A stretch of 64,000 nt of DNA, from positions 6,268,655 through 6,332,654 of the forward strand of contig CM060109.1 in NCBI GenBank assembly GCA_030522415.1, in the 5' to 3' direction. The notes beneath the pieces were generated by a model. That model worked only from the letters and a program-made list of their open reading frames with translations, made no database searches and was not told the DNA's origin. The position numbers and the translations under genes are program-made. Position 1 is the first letter of the stretch, and every line of letters starts with the position of its first letter. Of the stretch, positions 10,937 through 22,415 are shown piece after piece. Source of the DNA: Channallabes apus. Lineage: Eukaryota > Chordata > Actinopteri > Siluriformes > Clariidae.

Positions 10937-12508
10937 CAAACCGGATTCCAAAGAAGTTGGGACACTAAACAAATTGTGAATAAAAACTGAATGCAATGAA
11001 ATGGAGATGGCAAATGTCAATATTTTATTCACAATAGAACATAGATGACAGATCCAAAGTTTAATCCGAGAAAATTTATCATTTTAAAGGAAAAATATGT
11101 TGATTCCAAATTTCACGGTGTCAACAAATCCCAAAAAAGTTGGGACAAGTAGCAATAAGAGGCTGGAAAAAGTAAATTTGAGCATAACGAAGAGCTGGAA
11201 GACCAATTAACAGTAATTAGGTTAATTGGCAACATGATTGGGTATAAAAAGAGCTTCTCAGAGTGGCAGTGTCTCTCAGAAGCCAAGATGGGTAGAGGAT
11301 CACCAATTCCCACAATGTTGCGCAGAAAGATAGTGGAGCAATATCAGAAAGGTGTTACCCAGCGAAAAATTGCAAAGACTTTGCAGTTATCATCATCAAC
11401 TGTGCATAATATCATCCGAAGATTCAGAGAATCTGGAACAATCTCTGTGCGTAAGGGTCAAGGGCGTAAAACCATACTGGATGCCCGTGATCTCCGGACC
11501 CTTAAACGACACTGCACCACAAACAGGAATGCTACTGTAAAGGAAATCACAGAATGGGCTCAGGAATACTTCCAGAAACCATCGTCAGTGAACACAATCC
11601 ACCGTGCCATCCGCCGTCGCCAGCTGAAACTCTACAGTGCAAAGAAGAAGCCATTTCTAAGCAAGATCCACAAGCACAGGCGTTTTCATTGGGCCAGGGA
11701 TCATTTAAAATGGAGTGTGGCAAAATGGAAGACTGTTCTGTGGTCAGACGAGTCACGATTCTAAGTTCTTGTTGGAAATGTGGGACGCCATGTCATCCGG
11801 ACCAAAGAGGACAAGGACAACCCAAGTTGTTATCAACGCTCAGTTCAGAAGCCTGCATCTCTGATGGTATGGGGTTGCATGAGTGCGTGTGGCATGGGCA
11901 GCTTGCATGTCTGGAAAGGCACCATCAATGCAGAAAAATATATTCAGCTTCTAGAACAACATATGCTCCCATCCAGACGTCATCTCTTTCAGGGAAGACC
12001 CTGCATTTTTCAACAAGATAATGCCAGACCACATTCTGCATCAATCACAACATCATGGCTGCGTAGGAGAAGGATCCGGGTACTGAAATGGCCAGTCTGC
12101 AGTCCAGATCTTTCCCCTATTGAGAACATTTGGCGCATCATAAAGAGGAAGATGCGACAAAGAAGGCCCAAGACGATTGAACAGTTGGAGAGAGCATTCC
12201 TATTTCTAAACTTGAGAAACTGGTCTCCTCAGTCCCCAGACGTCTGTTGAGTGTTGTAAGAAGAAGGGGAGATGCCACACAGTGGTGAAAATGGCCTTGT
12301 CCCAACTTTTTTGGGATTTGTTGACACCATGACATTTTGATTCACCATATTTTTCCCTTAAAATTATACATTTTCTCAGTTTAAACTTTTGTTTCGTGAT
12401 TTATGTTCTATTCTGAATAAAATATTGACAATTGCCATCTCCACATCATTGCATTCAGCTTTTATTCACAATTTGTTTAGTGTCCCAACTTTTTTGGAAT
12501 CCGGTTTG
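10937..12508 (+). mobile_element. Tc1-family transposon, nearly complete
   Basis: The 1,572-bp element is bounded by inverted repeats caaaccggattccaaa...agttgggacactaaac. Each end has a second copy of the core farther in (aatcccaaaaaagttggga at 11125 and its inverse near 12300). That is the long IR/DR architecture of Sleeping-Beauty-like elements, with repeats of about 200 bp. The right flank is TA (12509-12510); the left flank reads TG, a decayed TA. It encodes one broken transposase. Confidence 0.92.
11288..12285 (+). pseudogene. Tc1 transposase, one stop and one frameshift
   Basis: Starting MGRGSPIPTMLRRKIVEQYQ, it shows the paired-like HTH (GVTQRKIAKTLQLSSSTVHN), the basic linker, and the DDE catalytic core: WSDESRF (first Asp), FQQDNARPH (second Asp) and SPIENIW (Glu), i.e. 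DD34E type. An in-frame TAA at 11762-11764, directly after the first catalytic block, splits it into two open halves in the same frame. Near 12195-12215 a small indel shifts the end; the ancestral C-terminus ([14 protein letters not shown]) is readable in another frame up to a TGA near 12288. All three catalytic residues remain, so decay is recent. It cannot make full-length protein as it stands. Confidence 0.9.
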
Positions 12509-12675
12509 TAAAAGACCACATTAAATTCATATTATGTTGCATAACATGTTTGTCTATGTCACGCTCAGAGAGTTTAGGTCCAGGACATTTACTGTACTGT
12601 ATGTACTGTATCCAGGACATATACTGTATCCTGGAGTGTAGGTCCAGGACATTTACTGGAGACAATTATCAGTGG

Positions 12676-13049
12676 GGGGCGGCGCGGTGGTGTAGTGGTT
12701 AGCACTGTCGCCTTGCACCTCCAGGGTCTGGGTTCGATTCCCCGGCCAGGCTCGATTCCCGTCTCTGTGTGCATGGAGTTTGCATGTACTCCCCGTGCTT
12801 GGTGGGTTTCCTCCGGGTACTCCGGTTTCCTCCCACAGTCCAAAGATATGCAGGTTAGGCTAATTGGCGTTCCTAAATTGCCCGTAGTGTGTGATTGGGT
12901 GTGTGAGTGTGTGTATGTGTGTGTGCCCTGCGATGGATTGGCACCCTGTCCAGGGTGTACCCCGCCTAGTGCCCAAAGTCTCCTGGGATAGGCTCCAGGT
13001 CCCCGCGACCCTGAACACAGGATTAAGCGGTATAGAAAATGAATGAATG
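12676..13049 (+). mobile_element. tRNA-derived SINE, full length, copy 2
   Basis: Nearly identical to the copy at 5784, with the same A/B boxes and (ATGA)n tail. Perfect 12-bp target duplication aattatcagtgg at 12664-12675 and 13050-13061. Confidence 0.95.
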
Positions 13050-13187
13050 AATTATCAGTGGCGCTTGCGAAGTGAACCACTACTTTTTCCCCCTTTTTTT
13101 CCTTCTTCCGTACAAAAGTTTGGCTAGTCCCGTACTGTTTAACGTAGACCTGTGAAAGAGGTGTCAAATCGCGTGGCATATTAGAAA

Positions 13188-13500
13188 ATGGGATGCTATG
13201 ACTTTTCTAAGGGGTGTCAATTTACTCCCCCAAAAAGTCCCATAGACTTAACATTGAAGCCAACTTTGATAGATTCTAGCGCAGAGCAAGAATTTTGTAG
13301 AAATCTCACATTTACCACATTTGAGGAGGCTTGCAAGTTGTTAGAAAGAAGGTACAGTATAAGTTGTACCCCTGGGCCGCAAGAGGTGTCCAAATTTGCT
13401 TCATTGACATATAATGGGGATTTAACTGTGGATCCCACTGTCGTAGCGACACAGCGGAGGGCTCATTTACGTAAATCAGTCCTGCGCGTTTATCGTGATG
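13188..13500. repeat. probable interspersed repeat body
   Basis: Open for 113 codons from 13188, but the protein resembles nothing I know. The DNA (ggggtgtcaatttactcccc..., gcaagaggtgtcc) looks like the body of a fish repeat leading into the TTAGCATG array. Not called as a gene. Confidence 0.4.
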
Positions 13501-13630
13501 CTAATAAGCCATGCCCTCTAGCAACATGATTAGCATGTTGCTAACATGATGCTAACAATATTAGCATGTTGCCAGCATGATGCTAACATGATTAGCATGT
13601 GATTAGCATGCTACTGTACTACAGTAGCAT
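13501..13630. repeat. TTAGCATG/GCTAACATG palindrome-rich tandem array
   Basis: Alternating tagcatgttgctaacatgat-type units that are mutually complementary. They end in the near-perfect inverted repeat catgctactgta / ctacagtagcatg (13608-13631). Confidence 0.85.
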
Positions 13631-14651
13631 GACTCCGGTGTTTTGCCACAGCATGCACCACTCATGTACCTCAGGAATTTTTGAAAATCACAATTTGATA
13701 TAAGACTAAAACACGGTGCTGCTGCAATTCTCGATAATGCCTGTATTGTTTTCTGAGATCGCACTCGAACAAGCTGGTAATTAAATAAATAAATAAACAT
13801 ATTTCAGTTTGGCATGTCTTAGTTCAAAAGCAAGATTAGAGTCCGTTTAAATCAAATTTCATCGGAATAAGTGGTGATTGTGAGAAAGAGATCTCGAGCG
13901 AGTTAGTAGTCTAAGGATGTCAATGATATTTATCAGCAGAGTTTGGTATCTTCTATCTTCAGCCAGTTTGTTTAGTCTGGTTTCCTTCTTCCTTTGTTCT
14001 TGTCAGAGTCTTCTTGATATTCCCTTTGTTGTTCTAGTCTACCACTAGTACTACTTTTTTTTCTTCTTTCCCCTTGAGACTTTCTTGCAACTTATAAAAT
14101 ATAACCAAGCTGCTGAGTAAGCACTTCCACCCAAGTATGTTACAGTATTGTATAAAGCTCAATATCAAAATCCTGGGGCCCAGTGCACACCTCTCAGGGG
14201 AATAATGGAAGGAGTATATGGTCGCAATCGTTAAATCCCAAATCATATCAGAGGCTTTACACAGAAGATTGACTTACAGCTTAGCTGTGAATACTGATGT
14301 GCCATGACTGAGTCGGAGTGTGGGTCAGAGTTTGAGCCGCGTCTCGTGATCGTAATGGAATGTAATATATTCGGTAATGAAAACCCTGGTGGGAATCCCA
14401 GCTCAGCTCGGAGGGCTTTAGTGGCCTGTAGGCAGGAAAATACACAGAAACACTCGGATGTTGCAATGGCGCGCACGTGTTACTGTTAGAACTGCACACA
14501 GCATGAACATGACAGTGTTAATTTTACATAAAATGGTATATATCATAATTAACAACAATCAATAATAACAATAATCTATCAAATTTTGTTATACATATTA
14601 TACATTTTATTACAGCTCATTAAATTTTTTATCAAGTATTGATTAAATTTA

Positions 14652-14788
14652 GTGCCCTGCGATGGATTGGCACCCTGTCCAGGGTGTACCCCGCCTAGTG
14701 CCGAAGTCTCCTGGGATAGGCTCCAGGTCCCCCGCGACCCTGAACACAGGATTAAGCGGTATAAAAGATGAATGAATGAATGAATGAA
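14652..14788 (+). mobile_element. 5'-truncated SINE with target duplication
   Basis: Only the 3' third of the SINE is present, from gtgccctgcgatggattggc to the (ATGA)n tail. It is flanked by perfect 12-bp repeats tgattaaattta (14640-14651 and 14789-14800). It is therefore a genuine truncated retrotransposition, not a deleted full copy. Confidence 0.93.
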
Positions 14789-14829
14789 TGATTAAATTTA
14801 CTACAGCTCATTTGTAGGGGAAAAGATCA

Positions 14830-15204
14830 GGGGCACCTAGAGGGCATTAACCCTTTTGTTTGTTCATCTATGAGGCCTGGAGGGCGCACCTACAGTACAC
14901 TTCATCTCATTCTTTTCCAGAAGAGACCATAGAGGGCACCAGGATGTACTGTATTTACCCATACCCTTTAGGGCATTGTCCCGGTCATGTGTCTCTGTGT
15001 ATTGACATCGTAGAGAACATTATAATTATTTGTTTTCACACCATCATTATTCTTTGCAAGGAAAATAACACTAAAGGGCATTTTATCACATTTTCACTGA
15101 CAAGTGAAATCTAAAGGGCATTTCCTAACACTTTCCCACTCATGTAGAATCATAGAGAGCACAAGTAGAAACCTAGTTGAATTGTACAGGCTGTTTTGTC
15201 AAAT
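14830..15204. repeat. degenerate leading part of 41-bp minisatellite
   Basis: Recurring 'cta(g/a)agggca' blocks at irregular 40-70 bp spacing, interrupted by unrelated sequence. They grade into the regular array. Confidence 0.7.
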
Positions 15205-15859
15205 TTCACACAATAGAGACCCTAAAGGGCATTTCCTCATTTTTTAAACTCATGTAGAAACCTAAAGGGCATTTAATCCCATTTTAACACCCATGTAGAA
15301 ACCTAAAGGGCATTTAATCCCATTTTAATACCCATGTAGAAACCTAAAGGGCATTTAATCACATTTTAACACCCATGTAGAAACCTAAAGGGCATTTAAT
15401 CACATTTCAATACCCATGTAGAAACCTAAAGGGCATTTAATCACATTTTAATACCCATGTAGAAACCTAAAGGGCATTTAATCACATTTTAATACCCATG
15501 TAGAAACCTATGGGCATTTCATCACATTTCCACACCCAAATAGAAACCTAAAGGGCATTTAATCACATTTCCACACCCATGTAGAAACCTAAAGGGCATT
15601 TAATCACATTTTAATACCCATGTAGAAACCTATGGGCATTTCATCACATTTCCACACCCAAATAGAAACCTAAAGGGCATTTAATCACATTTCCACACCC
15701 ATGTAGAAACCTAAAGGGCATTTAATCACATTTTAACACCCATGTAGAAACCTAAAGGGCATTTCATCACATTTCCACACCCACATAGAAACCTAAAGGG
15801 CTAATAACCACATTTTCACCGACACACACATGGAAACCCTTAAGGGCATTTCATCACAT

Positions 15860-15860
<1 letters not shown>
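15205..15860. repeat. 41-bp minisatellite (acctaaagggcatttaat)
   Basis: About 14 units with a 41-bp period (for example cccatgtag at 15331, 15372 and 15413). Core acctaaagggcatttaatca, then cattttaatacccatgtag. Variants (tatgggcatttcat, cacccaaatag) occur in repeated blocks, showing multi-unit duplication. Confidence 0.95.

Positions 15861-15862
<2 letters not shown>

Positions 15863-15916
<54 letters not shown>
15863..15916. repeat. (CA)n microsatellite
   Basis: About 27 uninterrupted CA units joining the minisatellite to the dispersed repeat at 15917. Confidence 0.97.
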
Positions 15917-15918
<2 letters not shown>

Positions 15919-16035
15919 TCTAAATAGTATTTCATCATATTTTTTTACAATTTGAAATATAGCCATTAGTTTGAGTCTTAATCACATTCTTTCGTTGTAA
16001 GGGCCCCCTAGAGAACATTCCCACTGTATATATTT
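15917..16035. repeat. dispersed repeat following a CA tract, copy 2
   Basis: Near-identical to 6425-6560 (attctaaatagtatttcatc ... tcttaatcacattctttcg ... ccccctagagaacattccc). Confidence 0.85.
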
Positions 16036-16079
16036 TTTTTGTATGTATGAAATTACTAAACAATCACATGTGTGAGGAG

Positions 16080-17167
16080 TATGACCTGAAAATGCATGAG
16101 GTCACTCTGGACTTCATTCTGGACGTGCTGGGAACCACACTCACTCTCCGATGCACATCAACTGAGCTGCTGCTGAGCATGTACAGTACCGAGCTTTAAG
16201 TTCCTCGGAGTCCATCTGAAGACCTCACCTGGTCGCTGAAATCATCCTTCCTGGTTAAAAGTCACAACAGCACCTTTATTTTCTGCTGAGACTAAAAAAA
16301 AAGGCCCACCTGTGCTCCAAGAGTCTTGTGAACTTTTACTGCTGTACCATTGAGAGCATCATCATCATCATCATCATCACCAACTGCATCTCAATGTGGC
16401 TCTTCAACTGCACTGCAACGGAGCAGAAAGCCCTTCAGAGGTGGTGAAAACTGCCCGATGAATTACTGCCAGGATCTGCTGCAGGACCAGGATACCTCCC
16501 TACTATTGACACCCACTACAAGAAACGCTGCCTGCAGAGGGTGAAAGGCATTATCAAAGATGGCTCTCACCCTAATCATGGACTATTTACCCTCCTCCTA
16601 TCAGGAAGGCACTAGGGGTCCCTTAATGCCTGCACAAACAGGCTGAGAAAGAGCTTCTTCCCTGTGGCTGCTTCCGTCCTGAACAGCTGATCACACAGAC
16701 TATCTGTTTAGATTTACTTTTATTTAAACTGCACTCCTTATCCATTAGACATCTCTTTTACTACACAGTCTTTGCATTACTTTATATTTCATCCATAATC
16801 CATAATGCTGTATATACTGAACTATATAATCGTAAATATACACTATGTCCTGCTCAGCATGTCCTCATCACTACACATCATTTGTATTTACATATTACAC
16901 CACATACTGTATATTCTATTTATAATACTTAATGCATACTGTATAATACATCCATATCCCTTTAATCATCCCACCCACAGCTTTATATCTGGTTGTGGGG
17001 TCTGGAGCATATCCAAGGAGACTTAGGGCATAAGGCAGGGCGCACCCTGGATATGTAATCTATTATAAATATATTGCGTATGCACTTCTGGTGCACTTAC
17101 TGTAGATGCCAACTGTATTTCATTGGATTTGTTCAAGTACTTTACACAGTGACAATCTAATCTAATC
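16080..17167 (+). mobile_element. LINE 3' fragment (CR1/L2-like), broken
   Basis: Decodes in shifting frames to the C-terminal part of a fish LINE reverse transcriptase: KFLGVHL, then KKAHLCSKSLVNFYCCTIES, THYKKRCLQRVKGIIKDGSH, and RLRKSFFPVAASVLNS. It ends with the typical 3' terminus cagtgacaatctaatctaat. A (CAT)n expansion at 16358-16379 lies inside the coding remnant. A small reverse SINE piece (about 16995-17055) sits in the tail. Confidence 0.85.
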
Positions 17168-18449
17168 AAAATGAAAATATATATACTGTAGTTAACAAAT
17201 TGCTTTAGGCAGCTTTAACACTAAGAACTTGTGCGCAGATCTAAGTATACGCCAGGGTCCATTACATTTGCACTGTGTACATACCATGCCCACCCATGGA
17301 TCAGAGTAACCAGGGTCTAACACATTTAAATGGTGGTCTTAAGCATGGTACCATGGACTCGAGCATGATTAAGATCAAATATGAACGCGAACCTTAAATA
17401 AACACTTGCCGTCAAAACTCATCATCTCCTCCAGTATCTGTGTACTGTAATAATAACAATAATAATAATAGTAAAAAAAAGTCATTTTTATCTTTTGTGT
17501 AGTTTCTCTACTGGTTCATTAAGGTGTTGATGTTTATGCTATACCCATGGGCCCATTGTCTATTGTGAGGACTTTATTGTAGTACATTTACTTCTTAATT
17601 CTGCAAATCTTAAACGTAAAAACAAAATTGCAATGGAAATGTTTACTGTAAAAAAGAAAAGTGCATTTTTGTATCCAGACAACGCTTTAGAAGATCATCA
17701 CAGCCAGGGGCATTTAATATAATTTACATTCAAACATTATTGTCATCCCTCATGTCAAGTAAAAATCCATACCTAATGTCAGAGCAGGCACAAAAATGGA
17801 GCGTGGCCATGCCAAGATGGATGGAACCCATCACACTCGATTACCGGCATGAGGAAAATGATTTTTGCTTCATGAGAGCTTATGAAAGACCTTACAACAT
17901 AGCTCTCACCTGCTTACGATATTGGATTTCCAAAGATAATGCTGTAAAAAATTCATCTCTGGCAAAAGAGCAGCATCTATCATGTGCTTGCTTGACGTCA
18001 GGAATAATGGCGCTTGATCATCGGATGCTCCGGGTGCGTTTTTTTCTATTTTTTTTTTTTCCTTTTCTGACGAGTGTAATATATGAGACAGAGCAGTGAT
18101 GAAGTGCAGCGCAGGAGATGGAGTCCGGTGGGCGTTCGCTATCCTGCTCAACTTGTTTCTCATTATGTCCGATGTTGATTCCCGATTGGATCAGGAACGA
18201 CAGTAAAAGGAGCCGTTGTGCTAAGCGCAGAAGGGTTTATCTTGATTTTCATTATCTGAATAGCATGCAAGGTAGATACTGTATCATAATCCTTTAAGAA
18301 GAAGAAACATTAATTAATAAGAAAGAATGTGTAAATAGGTTGTATATAATGTAAGCAAAGTAAGACGCTTAAATAGATAAATGAAATTTTTTTTTAGGAG
18401 TTTTGAACTACCATGTTTTAGGCAAATCATGACATGTAAGTAAACAAGT
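17168..18449. other. flanking DNA, little recognised
   Basis: Contains AAT repeats (17453-17472) and several heptamers of the footprint type. The 119-codon open stretch at 17740-18099 shows no recognisable protein. Confidence 0.4.
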
Positions 18450-18570
18450 CAAGTCAATTAGGCTTTTATTGTTATTTCAACCATATACAGTTCAGTACAC
18501 AGTAAAACGAAACAACGTTCCTCCAGGACCAAGGTACTACATACAACATAAATAATGGCTAAAGAATAAA
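18450..18570 (-). repeat. probable retroelement tail fragment
   Basis: Segment 'cttttattgttatttcaacc ... aacgttcctccaggaccaa' is familiar as a common fish retroelement 3' region in reverse. Assignment from memory only. Confidence 0.4.
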
Positions 18571-19139
18571 AAAAAAATGTAAAGAACCACTTCTAATCAT
18601 TTCACTTAGTTGCCATGACGAGGCTACGAGATGTCCTCAGTGAAGATATCATGAGTCCTCTAAAGTTATTAAGGTATTAAAACACAAACAGATATTTTGA
18701 TTCAGGTTTTATTTGCAGTAATTGTATAAAAGTTTTTTTTGTTGTTATTTTTTTAATGTTACCATTTCCTCCACTGACAAAATAATGTACAAATCATTGT
18801 GCGACTGCATGTGTGCATACTACATGTTGATAACCTTAACACAAATTTACAGTATCAAATCTCACAGCTCAAATAAACTACAGCAGACTAATGTTGCAGT
18901 ACAGCATGTTATCCAGGTTCACGTCTTCATCGTTTTGTCTTTTCTCAGTAAATGATGATCATATTATCCAGACTGAACGTTTGAAATGATTGTGTTTCTA
19001 CATAATTTACATTTGTAAACACCAAACAATGAATAGCCTTAGCTAACCACTAGCTTTGCAGAAACAATGTGGATTAATAATTATTAATAAAGTTGCACTC
19101 AATGATGAACTGGTCACCAGAAAGACAGTGGGCGTAGTG

Positions 19140-19885
19140 CGAACATGCATTTTAAAGGGGACATATCAAGGACATTATCACATCATTTTAGAAAAGGGGG
19201 GATTTTATGTTTAGACCTCCAGAAAACCCTAGATTCTGGCGGGAAAAAAGCATCACACTATTACGTCCTAAATGTGATGTCACTCAATTTAATGTCAGAT
19301 AGAAAGTTATTAACCACTTATTTTTGGCGTAGGTTTAAGACATCGTCATGGCCGACCCGTCTGAGATATCACAAATCCCTCTGCAATTTTGCATCCTTAA
19401 TGTCTTTAGATCACATCTGCCCAATTTGGTGGCGATCGTATACGTAAATCATCTAGGACGAGTATATTAAAATCCATTGCGTGCGTTTTGCAGATGACCC
19501 AAAATAACTGAGTTCCTGTTGAGTTGAGCCCAGGACATGCAATGTGAAAGTTGTTCAACTTAATGAGCTATAAATGTGTACCAGGTTATGCATGCATACT
19601 TGTAAGTGTGTATGAGTTATTCAGGAAAATCTCATGTGAGGACCCTCAGGCATGGTACTGGCAGCAGATTCCAACCTGTCTACCAGTTTTCATGACTTTT
19701 TGAGCAAGGTACAGTAAGACCACCAAATGGCCCCCAGATGGCGCGAACAAAAAATCCTTCGAAGAACAAGAGAACCCTTCAGTTTCCATACAAACTTAAA
19801 TAATTCTTTTGATTGTGTAAAGCTGTTTTGAGACAATGTCAATTGTTAAAAGCGCTATACAAATAAAACTGAATTGAATTGAATT
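19140..19885 (+). repeat. unclassified interspersed repeat ending in (GAATT)n
   Basis: Includes tttggtggcgatcgtatacg and gcccaggacatgcaatgtg, which I recognise as recurrent in fish. It ends with gttaaaagcgctatacaaat and a (GAATT)n tail, a retroelement-like terminus. No open frame of note. Confidence 0.55.
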
Positions 19886-21384
19886 CACACACTATAATGA
19901 CATGGGGCTGATGCCATAGTGCTTGGGCCCTAATTAATCTGTAATTTATGTCGATTGTGACTTTTTACACTAGAAACGTCATATGATCATATGCATCCCA
20001 TACCAATTCCAGATGTAGTTTGATTGCAGCTTCAAGATTGATTGAACCCTGTTCGCATCTGTATTTATTATTGTCCACTTACTATCATATTCCCTGAAAT
20101 TGTGTTAATGGTTCCGTTAAAGTGTGTGAGAGAGAGTGTTAATGTTCCAGCGGAAATATTCTTCTTATAGTACATTATTCCATACCTTTAAACTTATTTA
20201 ACTCCTTTACTGTTTCAGTGTCTACAGTATGTAAATGAGCTACTGCTAAACCCCTCCCACCCAGAGAACAAAAGAGCTGAGCAGCATGTGGGGGAGGGGC
20301 TACTCATACATTTTGAGGTCACAATAGGTGAAAAATCGAACCGATACAAAAAGCAGGTAATGTCTTTTTCTAATGTTTTTGTTTGTTAGTACATGCACGC
20401 TGGAGACAGTGAATTTTGCATAATAGCAAAATTGGTCATAATTAGTTTGTCGGTAATGTTCATATCAGTACACCTGTTCCTGGAAAGCCCCATGAAGACC
20501 AAGGAACAATTCAAATGAGTCTAGGACAAAAAAAAAAAGATCAGGGTTTGTTTATAAAGAACAATTCCCCAAACTTTGACCATCGCATGAAATTACAATG
20601 AATCTATTATTTAACATTAGATATAATATGGAACGTACAGTACAGTAGGTCGTACATCACAAATCATTCACCATCATAAAGTGGGAATTAGTCAAGGAGC
20701 AATACGATCTCTATGAAGTTTATTTCAGTTTCAGACTATAACACACAAAACAAAAACGTGACAATGTTCAGTGGGGGGTGAATATTTATATAAGGGATTG
20801 CACTCAATGCTAATTTGCAAGTCTGAGCAGCTAATGAGTGAGTACTTAACATCCATTTTGTGACAGAAGTGCTCGCTCCTCGCTGAGCTTTTCCCATTTC
20901 TTTCTGATCAAGGACAGGCTTCTGTGTTTTGTTCCTGCTTTATGGACGTCTTTTATACATTTCCTCGCAAAAACCTCACCACTCTGCATCTCTCTTATTA
21001 ACAGGCGTGCCACTAATAAGGCCAACAATTACTCATTTTGATGCCCCAGAAAAGTACAATTGTACTTGCGCTTATTCATAAAACCCGGCACATTAGGTTA
21101 AGCACTCTTCACCCTGTTCTCTCATCAAAGCACATCGTTCCGACAGTTATATTTAGAGTTGAAGTGGAATGCACGTTTTCTTTCACATTTAGAACTGTTT
21201 ATGTGCAAGAAATCTGAAATCCTTCAAACTCTTAAAAAAAAAAGCCTTGCAAAAGTTCAGAACCATCATGCCACATTATTTATTTTGAAAGGTGGACATT
21301 ATGATTTATTGCAATCTTTTTTTTGTGTGTTGTATAATTTACTAATGATGCCAGGATAATCACCAATATTTATTTTATTTAATG
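19886..21384. other. flanking DNA, little recognised
   Basis: No repeat family recognised with confidence. Contains the tandem heptamer TACAGTACAGTA at 20636-20647. Confidence 0.4.
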
Positions 21385-21396
21385 TGATACACTGTA

Positions 21397-21605
21397 GGCG
21401 GCGCAGTGGTGTAGTGGTTAGCACTGTCGCCTTGCACCTCCAGGGTCTGGGTTCGATTCCCCGGCCAGGCTCGATTCCCGTCTCTGTGTGCATGGAGTTT
21501 GCATGTTCTCCCCGTGCTTGGTGGGTTTCCTCCGGGTACTCCGGTTTCCTCCCACAGTCCAAAGATATGCAGGTTAGGCTAATTGGAGTTCCTAAATTGC
21601 CATGA

Positions 21606-21637
<32 letters not shown>

Positions 21638-21760
21638 CCTGCGATGGATTGGATCCCTGTCCAGGGTGTACCTGCCTTACAGTATGTGCCCTAAGTCTCC
21701 TGGGATAGGCTCCAGGTCCCTGCGACCCTAAATACAGGATAAAGCGGTATAGAAGATGAG
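21397..21760 (+). mobile_element. tRNA-derived SINE, full length, copy 3
   Basis: Same family as 5784, with an internal (TG)n at 21606-21637. Target duplication tgatacactgta / tgatgcactgta (21385-21396, 21761-21772). It carries an apparent 5-bp insertion making TACAGTA at 21678-21684. Confidence 0.93.
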
Positions 21761-21772
21761 TGATGCACTGTA

Positions 21773-22242
21773 CAAGGGCTGTTCAAGTCAAAGCGGGACT
21801 TAAGATTGTGCAGAATAACAGAACGTAGTTATGAGAGTATATGTCTCTATATAATCCCCTGTTCCGCTAATGCACTTATCCCTACTCACTAGTGCTTGGA
21901 TACGATCAGGGTTGAAAGTTTTCTTTGCCTGCTTTCTTTGCCTGTATGAAACCCCCGGCCTCCCAGGAACTCCCAATGATCCAAACATGTGAAAAAACGG
22001 CTTGGAGCGAGGTTAGGACTGTACAGGGATGTGGCGATAACTTTCAGCCGAGTTCCTGTAACGTGCACAGACATACAGTACGGCCTTCTTTAAAAAAAAA
22101 AAAAAAAAAAGTTTGCACCATTTAAATGTGTTACTGCAGCTACGAGTCTCATCACCGTACTGTGCGTGAAGTCTTCTGTGGATGTCAATCGTTTGACCAG
22201 AAATTTCATCACAAGTCCAGGTTTGACTTGAACACCCCTTTG
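21773..22242 (-). mobile_element. mariner deletion derivative
   Basis: Inverted ends caagggctgttcaagtcaaa and (reverse of right end) caaaggggtgttcaagtcaa. The left end abuts TA inside the SINE target duplication. The minus strand keeps transposase scraps: IDIHRRLHAQYGDETRS (HTH region) and SPNLAPSRFF (around the second catalytic residue, changed to N). Most of the core is deleted. An A-run of about 19 lies at 22092. Confidence 0.85.
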
Positions 22243-22252
22243 CCATTGCAAA

Positions 22253-22415
22253 AACAGACATGGAGATTAGGCTGATTAGTGTTTACAAGCTACCTGTTGT
22301 GTGTCCTTGTGCCTAAGAATTGGCACCCTATCCAGAGTTTACCCCGCCGTGGCCTTGTGTTATTAAAGTCCTTATGTTATTCCAGGCCTTCTGAGACCCT
22401 GCATACAGTAGGATA
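22253..22415 (+). mobile_element. old SINE 3' half
   Basis: Degenerate body (aggctgattagtgtttacaa, tggcaccctatccagagttt) lacking the tRNA head. A heptamer TACAGTA at 22404-22410 interrupts the 'gaccctgcataggataag' region. Confidence 0.75.

Noticed and set aside
11554..12021. 155-codon plus-strand open frame
   Set aside because: Alternative frame of the Tc1 transposase, whose true frame shows HTH and DDE motifs.
12589..13179. 196-codon minus-strand open frame and its plus-strand partner
   Set aside because: Runs across SINE copy 2; the same peptides appear at the other SINE copies.
15205..15860. Regular direct repeats resembling a CRISPR array
   Set aside because: Head-to-tail 41-bp minisatellite without unique spacers, in vertebrate DNA.
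17740..18099. 119-codon open frame as a small gene
   Set aside because: No recognisable domain, no splice or codon evidence; ends in a poly-T driven Phe run.
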